DNA of 44,863 nt. Origin: Microcaldota archaeon (lineage in GTDB: Archaea; Micrarchaeota; Micrarchaeia; Norongarragalinales; Norongarragalinaceae). Positions 16,301-22,497 of this stretch are shown here, piece by piece. Each line of letters starts with the position of its first letter. The first letter of the stretch is position 1. A model generated the notes under the pieces. The model had not been told where the DNA came from. It saw nothing but the letters and a program-made list of their open reading frames with translations, and ran no database searches. The translations under genes and the position numbers were made by a program. The DNA lies in the NCBI GenBank assembly GCA_016188965.1, contig JACPGT010000009.1, positions 1-44,863 of the forward strand, read 5' to 3'.

Positions 16301-17816
16301 GGGCGGAGAAGTTGACGTTCAGAAATTCGGTGGGCCCGAAGACGGCCTTGCGCATGCCGGCGCTGTCCAGGGTGGAGGCCACGGCGGCGAAGCCGTCGAC
16401 GAAGATGGACCGGCTCTGCACGCGCGTGACGCCGGCATACGTGACGGAAACGCCCAACGAATACGAACCCACGACGGAAGGCGCGCTCACGTTGAATTCG
16501 TAGCAGCCCGAGATGCCACACGAGGCGTTGAAAAGCACGGCGGTGCCGTTGGACACGGTGACGCCCAGCGGCGTCTTAATCTGGTAGGAAAACGCGGAAG
16601 CCAAGCCGGAGATGACGGCGCCCGACGTACGGTTCTGAGGCAAAGCCTCGAAACGCAGCGTCGCGTTCGGCAACGTGACGTCGCCAAATTCGAAACCCGA
16701 TCCGGACGCGGCCTTGCTGACGGAAAGGGACCAACCCTTGATCTGAATCACGGCCTGTTGGACCCGCTGCAGGCCGTCGGAACGGCTGACCGTGACGTTG
16801 AACAGGTACGTGCCATCTTGCAACCCCGACGTGCCGAACGAGGTCCGGTTCACGTAGGAATTGTCGGCATCCAGAAGAAGCACCGGCAAGAACGACAGGA
16901 TCGTGCCGTTGGAATAACCCAGCGTCGCGTTGGCCGAATACGTCCCGGAAGACGGAAGCGTGCCGTTGACCGAAACCAAAACGCGCAAGTTGCCCGTCTC
17001 GCCTTGGGCGAACACGTCACGGGAAGCCTGGCCGTCGGCATCCAACACCCCGGCATCCACGGAAAACGAAGAAAGGTAGAACGCGGCAAAGCCCAAGTAA
17101 TTGTTTGCTTCCAGGAAAAACGAGCCGAAACCGGCCCCGGGGGCCGTCAGGTAGACCGTGCAGAAGCCATCGGCATTCGTAGTGCAAGCGAAAGCCTGGA
17201 GGATGGTTTGGTTTGGATAACGCATCGTGCCGTTCACGAAGACGCCGGACACGCGGACCGTCTGCGTACCGGCCCCGCGCTGGGCCGTCAGCGTCACGTT
17301 CATCGCTTGGCCGGGGCTGTATTCGAACCGGTCCGGCTGGACCAACAACTGGTCTACCGTCTGGTTGCCGACGATGATGCCGACGGACGAGGCGTACAGC
17401 GTGCCGCTGGCGTTGTACTGCGCCCTCACCGTATACGAACCGGACTGGTTGGGCGCGTAAACGGGCACGGCCGCCGGATAATACGTGCTGTTGGAGTAGA
17501 AGGAACCGTTGGCGTCCGTCGTCAACGCATACTGGCCCAGAACCGACGTGGAATTGAAAACCGTCACGTTGATGGCCTGTCCTGAAAGGGGGGTGAAGAC
17601 CGAGGCCACGCCTGAAGACGCCGTTACGTTGTACAACACACCGTACAACTCGATGCTTTCATTGCGGTCATAGAACGTCTTCTCGACGAAGAGCTTGATG
17701 TCCGGCGAGGCGGACGTGGCGGCGATGGTGAAGGACTGCAGGGAAACGTCCAACGCGGACGCCCACGCAGAAGCCAACAATACATATAATATAACAATTG
17801 ACGCGCGTCGGTACAC
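13311..17816 (-). CDS. giant repeat-containing secreted surface protein, 1501 aa
   Basis: Signal peptide VYRRASIVILYVLLASAWASA, then about 800 residues of extracellular beta-sandwich domains resembling macroglobulin/Big-type modules. After that come seven units of about 90-120 residues. Most end in a W-P-x-G-x-Y turn followed by a hydrophobic strand: AWESGRHEVSL, AWPTGFYTARV, RWPSGSYNVLL, NWPAGWYWGEM, RWSTSGGWLSL, TWPEGYNYLDI, GWPTGSNYLRV. N-x-S/T sequons are very frequent, which suggests N-glycosylation. No C-terminal anchor is seen; the protein ends at the last repeat. GTG 17816 was chosen because TTATAAC is centred 26 bases upstream and the signal peptide begins there; the longer frame to 17987 has no signal sequence at its start. 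Likely an S-layer or adhesin-like protein. Confidence 0.85.
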   Translation of the reverse strand: MYRRASIVILYVLLASAWASALDVSLQSFTIAATSASPDIKLFVEKTFYDRNESIELYGVLYNVTASSGVASVFTPLSGQAINVTVFNSTSVLGQYALTTDANGSFYSNSTYYPAAVPVYAPNQSGSYTVRAQYNASGTLYASSVGIIVGNQTVDQLLVQPDRFEYSPGQAMNVTLTAQRGAGTQTVRVSGVFVNGTMRYPNQTILQAFACTTNADGFCTVYLTAPGAGFGSFFLEANNYLGFAAFYLSSFSVDAGVLDADGQASRDVFAQGETGNLRVLVSVNGTLPSSGTYSANATLGYSNGTILSFLPVLLLDADNSYVNRTSFGTSGLQDGTYLFNVTVSRSDGLQRVQQAVIQIKGWSLSVSKAASGSGFEFGDVTLPNATLRFEALPQNRTSGAVISGLASAFSYQIKTPLGVTVSNGTAVLFNASCGISGCYEFNVSAPSVVGSYSLGVSVTYAGVTRVQSRSIFVDGFAAVASTLDSAGMRKAVFGPTEFLNVNFSARNATADVNVSSAQVAAVVYASGLRMNYTETSVSLMNASDDVLQWAWNASSNRLVLDVPKIGGLYSVELYVNNGSAKTSTRFFSNPYDTCFSAKASLDEGSSDYVWQFKPSDTLYLQLTVLQAENTVSANSSTVEAALGSASYGRGSACRFDSTRKQAVLNASLSILQALNLETGHAETLNATASTCQSLSTSGHYLCTLKPNASAWESGRHEVSLSIRSQDGLMQDVGTGYFETRVFFVYGYPSNWINKPSSNITMNLQAYEAGSGWWSSSTGLSGTATLQRVEFRGNFGEWFSTGTPFEYNTTGLNGSSVTNGQGTLMLTANRTPSGAWPTGFYTARVRLTASDGREDFGDVYFEIRNWDAWAQQVQNTGSAIQYRYSNAPDQNVSLYMRITQAGDYGDSGGTSLGGNLTVRVKKISTWDVSGQVELAASEYSAPPITINQSSPYAGNVAYATHLLTLSPATRWPSGSYNVLLELNGSVNGTLARQQSYGWFTIKAFHAESQPVNLTTGAYAYQSRGRSDLGFNITTALDQQNSYSGSSGSLINTTIVGLKLYRWVENVGQQELAYPADLRFSPSTVNGTGTINVSKISGNWPAGWYWGEMRLRDNQSNEQTANLWFGIRPFQFSVVQNGSAIGYTQNLTGTLALTDTANGLSLATATSNYTLISVREVRYTNNGQQSRDAIIYGNASWNGSTRAYSFGPPADTGRWSTSGGWLSLQVTVRDESDNNTDTYWLSSSVQPFSASAVVLGSTTMPVTSNVSLNVTLSQPDGTGQSSGNLSRIQYYDYASSAYQSAFFIVGNCYSWNTSGGCLVNSTAYYGNGSAYARPVTVVVAPPQGTWPEGYNYLDIQFAGENQIVRPASSPYLYARAAINAYHYPVDPATGSYQYSFGVQSNVGYRVYGIQNINGVAITANATRVEHYAGNEWRENSRTYSDLSSFGLVGQSSLTIPTYGATLNVTPPIGGWPTGSNYLRVSLVHSTNASQTGTIKSMYFWVTS

Positions 17817-17837
17817 GCAAAAACCACCATAGATAAA

Positions 17838-17846
17838 GTTATAAGC
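17838..17846 (-). promoter_or_regulatory. TATA box of the giant surface-protein operon
   Basis: On the minus strand GCTTATAAC is centred about 26 bases before GTG 17816, giving a leaderless transcript for the surface-protein pair. The divergent HAD gene has its own box at 17998-18004. Confidence 0.6.
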
Positions 17847-17997
17847 ATTTGCAAAAATGGCCCAATTGTAAGAAGAGAAAAGGGTCCTTGGACGTCGGCG
17901 GAAAAGGAAAAAAATAACGAAGGAAAAGCAGGTACGTCCGGCTGGTTTTTCCCGACGAACCCAACAAAGTCGAAGAAAGAGCGACAAAACGCCGCGA

Positions 17998-18004
17998 TTT
18001 AAAA
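17998..18004 (+). promoter_or_regulatory. TATA box of the HAD gene
   Basis: TTTAAAA is centred 28 bases upstream of ATG 18029, which predicts a leaderless mRNA. Confidence 0.6.
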
Positions 18005-18028
18005 CGCGGCCGATACAATACGCCTGCG

Positions 18029-18643
18029 ATGATTTCGACGTTTATTTTCGATTGGTCCGGCACCCTATCGGACGATTTCGACATGGTGTACAGCGCCACC
18101 GCCTCGGTCATCCACCGCCTCGACGACGGCCACGCGCTGTCGGAAGAGGAATACCGGCAGCATTTCGAATTGCCCTATATGAACTTCTACCGCAATTACG
18201 GCCTGAAATGCACCAAGGCGCAGGTAGATGAGTTGTTCTTCCAAGCGGTCGAGAAAAACGGCATTTTTCCAACGCCCCTGCAAGGTTCGCGCGAACTGCT
18301 GGAAGGCCTCCGCAAGCAGGGCAAGAAAACCTACCTCTTTTCGGCGCACCCGGTGCATTTGGTGGACCGTGAAGTGGCGGCTTTCGGCTACGGCCCGTTG
18401 TTTGACGGAATCGAGGCGGGCATCGTGGACAAAGTCGCGTCGCTCAAAAGTTTCGTCAAGCAAAACGGCCTCGAGCCGAAGAAGACGGCGTACGTCGGCG
18501 ACTTGGTGCATGATGTGGAAGCGGCGAAGGCCGCGGGCATCCAATCGATTGCCGTATTTTCGCGATACCAGGAAAAAGCCAAGCTGGAAAAAGCCAAACC
18601 GGACGTCATCGCCGGCAAATTGGAAGAATTGCTCACCCTCTGA
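18029..18643 (+). CDS. HAD-superfamily hydrolase with a DWSGT nucleophile motif
   Basis: 204 residues with a subclass I cap. Motif I is FIFDWSGTLSDD (nucleophile Asp8), motif II FSAHP, motif III a Lys near DKVASLK, and motif IV YVGDLVHDVEAAKAAG. The usual second Asp of DxDGT, the general acid/base in most HAD phosphatases, is Ser10 here. Phosphonatases carry Ala there (DWAGT), so a phosphonatase-like or otherwise altered reaction is possible; the substrate is unknown. It overlaps nothing, and the Brix gene follows after seven bases. Whether it could serve as the missing histidinol phosphatase is speculation; the replaced Asp argues against that. Confidence 0.85.
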   Translation: MISTFIFDWSGTLSDDFDMVYSATASVIHRLDDGHALSEEEYRQHFELPYMNFYRNYGLKCTKAQVDELFFQAVEKNGIFPTPLQGSRELLEGLRKQGKKTYLFSAHPVHLVDREVAAFGYGPLFDGIEAGIVDKVASLKSFVKQNGLEPKKTAYVGDLVHDVEAAKAAGIQSIAVFSRYQEKAKLEKAKPDVIAGKLEELLTL

Positions 18644-18649
18644 TTGCCC

Positions 18650-19297
18650 ATGATGCTTATCACCACTTCCCGAAAACCAGGACAATTGACGCGCGCCATC
18701 GCCCGCACCTTGGCGGATGCCTTGGGCGCTGGCTACCTGAACCGCGGCAAAAGCGGCATCCAGGCCGTGTTCGAGGAAGCGGACGGCGCGGGGGCGGACA
18801 AAGTCTTATTCGTGTGGGAGCGCTTCGGCAACCCAAGCCGGCTGGTCGGATTCGACATGCAAAAAGCGCGAGCCATGGAAGCCGCCCAAGGGGCGCGGGA
18901 AACCGAAAGACAAGATGGCAAAGGCGGGCAAGACGCCGATGACCAAAAGGAAAAACGCAAGGAAACCGGCGAGAATACGCCCAGCAACAAAAAGAAAGCC
19001 GTCGTCCGTCCGGGTGTCAAAGAGGCTCCGCAAGACGTCGAAGGACAGGGCCAAAAAGACGCTGAAGCGGAAGAAACTCCGTGGATGAAGCCGGAAATCA
19101 GCATCCACGGCGCGGTGTTCCACCGTCGTTCCATCCGTCACAAGGGCGCGATCGTCAGCGCGGAAGACGAATTCGGCGGCAAAGCCGCAACACTGCTTCA
19201 AGCGCGGGAGGGGCCGAACCAAATCGTTTTAAGCCGCTTCGGACTCAAGATATTCGTCGATCACGATTCAGTGCTGGAACTGAAGTTCCGCACTTAA
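18650..19297 (+). CDS. Brix-domain ribosome biogenesis protein with charged insertion
   Basis: Archaeal Brix/Imp4-like protein, expected to act in rRNA processing or ribosome assembly. Residues about 3-70 (LITTSRKPGQLTRAIARTLA, then VLFVWERFGNPSRLVGFD) match the Brix N-terminus. The C-terminal part (KPEISIHGAVFHRRSIRHKG ... FVDHDSVLELKF) completes the domain. Between them lies an insertion of about 70 residues rich in Lys, Glu, Asp, Gln and Gly, probably disordered and unusual for the short archaeal proteins. ATG 18650 (or 18653) was chosen; the TTG directly after the HAD stop is less likely. Confidence 0.85.
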   Translation: MMLITTSRKPGQLTRAIARTLADALGAGYLNRGKSGIQAVFEEADGAGADKVLFVWERFGNPSRLVGFDMQKARAMEAAQGARETERQDGKGGQDADDQKEKRKETGENTPSNKKKAVVRPGVKEAPQDVEGQGQKDAEAEETPWMKPEISIHGAVFHRRSIRHKGAIVSAEDEFGGKAATLLQAREGPNQIVLSRFGLKIFVDHDSVLELKFRT

Positions 19298-19327
19298 ACA
19301 CTATCTTTTCGGAGGAATTGGACCATC

Positions 19328-19678
19328 ATGGCCGAAGACGTTCAGAAAATCGTAAACGAATACTCCACGCTCCAGCAACAATTACAGCTGCTGTTGGCGC
19401 AACGCCAGCAGTTCGAGATGCAGCTGAAGGAAATCGACGCCGCATCGTCGGAACTGGACAAGTCCGCAGGCGCGGTATACCGGGCCGTCGGCGGCGTCAT
19501 GGTTTTGCGCGAGAAGGAATCCGTCAAATCGGACCTGGCCAAAGAGAAGCAAGAACTGGCCGGCCGCGTCGAGTTCATCGACCGCCAGGAAAAGAAGATG
19601 ACCGAGCGGTTCACCGCCGCCCGCAAGAAGCTGGAAGAACTGGCCAAAGCCCAAAAGGAAGGCGCGCTGGGAGGTTAA
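19328..19678 (+). CDS. pfdB: prefoldin beta subunit
   Basis: 116-residue subunit of the hexameric prefoldin chaperone. Two long coiled-coil arms (about residues 1-40 and 75-110) flank the hairpin segment SAGAVYRAVGGVMVLREKES, which is diagnostic. A strong GGAGG site lies at 19312-19316, 11 bases before ATG 19328. The gene follows the Brix gene and precedes a small membrane protein at five bases' distance, probably in one transcript. The alpha subunit is not in the window. Confidence 0.92.
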   Translation: MAEDVQKIVNEYSTLQQQLQLLLAQRQQFEMQLKEIDAASSELDKSAGAVYRAVGGVMVLREKESVKSDLAKEKQELAGRVEFIDRQEKKMTERFTAARKKLEELAKAQKEGALGG

Positions 19679-19682
19679 AACC

Positions 19683-19985
19683 ATGAAAACCAACCTATCC
19701 TGGGCCCTGACCTTGTTGGGCATTGCCATGCTCGTGCTTTCGGTATACCAATTCAACCAATACCTCGTCCAACAGGCCACGGTCAAGCCGTCCTTGGAAC
19801 AACTGGAACAACTCGGTTCCGGAAACCTCGGCGGCGTCGATTTGCAGCAGACACGCGCCTTGATCGAAGCATCGTCCACCGCCATGATTCAAAGCATCGT
19901 GCTGGATCTCATCCTCGGACTTCTGTTCCTCGCCGGCGGATTCTGGCTCGCCCCGAAAGACGCCCACCACGTCCACGCGCAATAA
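19683..19985 (+). CDS. small membrane protein with two TM helices
   Basis: 100 residues: TM helix 1 (about 6-24, WALTLLGIAMLVLSVYQF), a polar Gln/Leu-rich loop of about 45 residues, and TM helix 2 (about 72-90, IVLDLILGLLFLAGGFWLA), followed by a His-rich end (APKDAHHVHAQ). No family recognised. It starts five bases after prefoldin beta and probably shares its transcript. A hairpin and T-run terminator follow. Confidence 0.7.
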   Translation: MKTNLSWALTLLGIAMLVLSVYQFNQYLVQQATVKPSLEQLEQLGSGNLGGVDLQQTRALIEASSTAMIQSIVLDLILGLLFLAGGFWLAPKDAHHVHAQ

Positions 19986-20000
19986 ACCACAACCGCCGCC

Positions 20001-20024
20001 TTTTAGCCCTTGACGGCTTTTTTT
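20001..20024 (+). terminator. oligo-T terminator
   Basis: A weak GCC...GGC stem ends in seven T at 20018-20024, directly after the small membrane protein gene. A short CTGCC-TTC-GGCAG hairpin follows at 20045-20057. Confidence 0.5.
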
Positions 20025-20070
20025 CCCACGTTGCAGCGATAGCCCTGCCTTCGGCAGCCCACCCGTTGCG

Positions 20071-20077
20071 TTTTTAA
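20071..20077 (+). promoter_or_regulatory. TATA-like box of the Cys-rich secreted protein gene
   Basis: TTTTTAA lies about 50 bases before GTG 20123. It would give a leader of about 22 bases carrying the GGAGGGG ribosome-binding site at 20110-20116. Confidence 0.5.
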
Positions 20078-20122
20078 CCCTCCTCCCGTTAGGTCTTCAG
20101 CAAATCCTTGGAGGGGTTTTCC

Positions 20123-22372
20123 GTGCGTGGTTGGATTCTGGTAAGCCTGTTGTTGTTCGCCTCGGCATTCATCGCTGCCGCATCGAATGAAGACACCCAA
20201 GTCGCCGCAGCCGTCGGCGCCGCCTTAGGCACCGACCCCACCCCCGCACCGACGGCAGGCTTCATCGAAGGTCGACTGGGCGACATCCAGAAACGCGTCG
20301 AACCCATGGCCCGCAAGCCCAGGCAAACCGGCCCCGCATACGGACCAAAAGGACCGAACTTCGGACCCGATTACGGATACGGCGATAAAGGCCAGGACTT
20401 CGGACCGGATTATGACGGAGGCCCCGGATTCGGAGGACCGCAATTCGGACCCGACGACGGATACGGCCCGAAGGACGATTTCGGACCAGGATTCGGTAAA
20501 CCGCAGGACGGCGGATTCCAGCCCGGGCCTTACGGCCCTTCAGGCCCCGGTCCACAAGGCGGTCCGGGTGGATTTCGGGACTTCCGCGGATTCGGCGGGT
20601 TCGATCTGCCGCCGGAAGCCATCGAACACATGATTTTCAACAAAATCGGCACCACCATGGAAGAAAAATACGGCAAAGAAAAACTCATGGCCCAATGCAA
20701 CAACCAGCCCGCGTTAGTCGGCCTCGTCCTTGAGGAATTCCAGAAAACCGGCATCAACCTGGAGCAGGAAATCTGTTCGGAAATCGAAGACGGCCTCTCT
20801 TTTTGCGCCGAAGCCAAAGAACAATGCGAACAGATAGGAGGCGAAGGATGGGTCGTCAATGGGCCGGACGGGCAAGAAGAGTTCAAGCCGACTTGTCCGC
20901 CGGACGAAAACCAGTGGAAGCAGATGTGCGTCGAACGCATGAAATCCGAATTCGACCGGAACCTGGCCGAACGCCTGGAGGACGCCGAACTCCAATGCAA
21001 CGAACGCTGGCAATTCGACCGGCCGCCGGACGATGCCTGCAAGGACGGCAAACCCCGCCAACCCATGGAGTGCGACAAAGCGGAGTGGATCAGCCAATGC
21101 CAAGCGAACATGCCGCCGGAAGACGATTGGGGGCCCGGACCTGAAAACAACTACGCGCCGGGGACAGGACCAAACGGACAACCCGGCCAACCATACGGCC
21201 CGCCGAACAACCAACCCGGATACCCGCCACAAGGACAACCCAATGGACAACCATACCAACCTCCGCAGAACATGCAATGCCCGCCGATGGACGAAAACGC
21301 CAAGAACCAGTGCCTGGCTTCGGGCCAAGGCTGGACGACCTACAATGGGCCTAACGGTTGCCCCTACATTGGATGCATGGCGCCGCAACAACCTCCCACA
21401 GCTCCGCCTGCGCAACCCACGCCAGTAAGCACTCCTACGCTGGAACAGCCCCCGCAGCCCACGGCAACAACCGAACCCACGCCGGCACCCACGGCGCCGC
21501 CGGCCGAGCCTACGGCCCAGCCATCGGTCCAAGCCGCAGCCGCACCTTACTCCGGCTTCGTGACGGGCCGCATGAGCGCGGCCGAGCGCTGCGAACAGGA
21601 CTGGAACCGCCAAGCGTCACGCTTTGCGCAACGCTGCCAATCGATGCAGCAACGCAACAAGGGACCCCAATTCAATTACTGCAACGAACAGGAATTCCTA
21701 GCGCAATGCAAGGCCGAATCGCAGAAGAATATGGAACGCGACAAGCAACGCATGAATCCCGACCGCATCTGTGCACAGCAGATCAAGCGCGACATAAAAC
21801 ACTTCGAGCGGTACTGCAAGGACACGGCGCGCGGAAAAGAACAATGCATCAGGGAATCCGAAAAAGGCTGCGAATTCGGCAAAAAACAGCTGGCCCGTTG
21901 CAAGGAATTGACGCAAACCGACAGCATCAAGAAGGCCATCGAACGCGCAGTGGCCCGCGAATGCCGGGCACGCAACGGACCTTCAGGCGACCGCTACGGC
22001 AGACTGAATGACTACGTGTCCGACGACTACCGCCCGGTCATCGACTACGTGTCCGACGATTTGACGCAGTCGGACGAAACGCTGAGCGAAGCCGAACGCA
22101 AGGAACGCGACCTGCTCTACCAATTGTTCCGCACCAACAAGGACAACGTGGAACAGGCGAAGAAATTCAAGGAAAGCAAGGAAAAACTGGACGCCAGCAT
22201 CAAGAACCTTGAATCCCTGCGCGAGTCCGTCAGCGAAGACAAGCGCAGCCAGTTTGATGAGGAAATCGTGAACATCAAGAAGCGGCGCGACGAAGCCGAA
22301 CAAAGCGCCCAGGCCTTGGAAAAAGGATCCGAAGGCATCCTCAGCTTCATCACGAAACTCTTCGGCGGCTAG
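20123..22372 (+). CDS. secreted Cys-rich, Pro/Gly-rich modular protein, 749 aa
   Basis: GTG start six bases after GGAGGGG. Signal peptide about residues 1-24 (RGWILVSLLLFASAFIAA). Then a Gly/Pro/Asp/Tyr-rich low-complexity region with repeated FGPDYG-like units (about 70-150) and a Cys-rich module (about 190-330). A second Pro/Gln/Asn-rich linker, a short Cys motif and a Pro/Thr/Ala linker (TPAPTAPPAEPTAQP) follow, then a second Cys-rich module (about 485-620) and a charged coiled-coil tail. The two Cys modules look related: CDKAEWISQC and CNEQEFLAQC have identical spacing. No catalytic motif or membrane anchor is seen; a disulfide-stabilised envelope protein is likely (inference). It precedes the beta-propeller gene on the same strand. 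Confidence 0.75.
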   Translation: MRGWILVSLLLFASAFIAAASNEDTQVAAAVGAALGTDPTPAPTAGFIEGRLGDIQKRVEPMARKPRQTGPAYGPKGPNFGPDYGYGDKGQDFGPDYDGGPGFGGPQFGPDDGYGPKDDFGPGFGKPQDGGFQPGPYGPSGPGPQGGPGGFRDFRGFGGFDLPPEAIEHMIFNKIGTTMEEKYGKEKLMAQCNNQPALVGLVLEEFQKTGINLEQEICSEIEDGLSFCAEAKEQCEQIGGEGWVVNGPDGQEEFKPTCPPDENQWKQMCVERMKSEFDRNLAERLEDAELQCNERWQFDRPPDDACKDGKPRQPMECDKAEWISQCQANMPPEDDWGPGPENNYAPGTGPNGQPGQPYGPPNNQPGYPPQGQPNGQPYQPPQNMQCPPMDENAKNQCLASGQGWTTYNGPNGCPYIGCMAPQQPPTAPPAQPTPVSTPTLEQPPQPTATTEPTPAPTAPPAEPTAQPSVQAAAAPYSGFVTGRMSAAERCEQDWNRQASRFAQRCQSMQQRNKGPQFNYCNEQEFLAQCKAESQKNMERDKQRMNPDRICAQQIKRDIKHFERYCKDTARGKEQCIRESEKGCEFGKKQLARCKELTQTDSIKKAIERAVARECRARNGPSGDRYGRLNDYVSDDYRPVIDYVSDDLTQSDETLSEAERKERDLLYQLFRTNKDNVEQAKKFKESKEKLDASIKNLESLRESVSEDKRSQFDEEIVNIKKRRDEAEQSAQALEKGSEGILSFITKLFGG

Positions 22373-22383
22373 CCGGACACCGG

Positions 22384-22407
22384 CTCCCCCCCTTTTTTTC
22401 TTTTTCA
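22384..22407 (+). terminator. T-rich terminator
   Basis: A C-run followed by seven T, C, then five T lies 12 bases after the stop of the Cys-rich protein gene, as expected for archaeal oligo-T termination. Confidence 0.5.
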
Positions 22408-22497
22408 AAAACTCCCAGCGGCGGGGTTTCAGGCAAAGACCTGAACAAACCAACATCCGTATATGGCGGAAAAACGACCAACCATACAGGTGATCGG

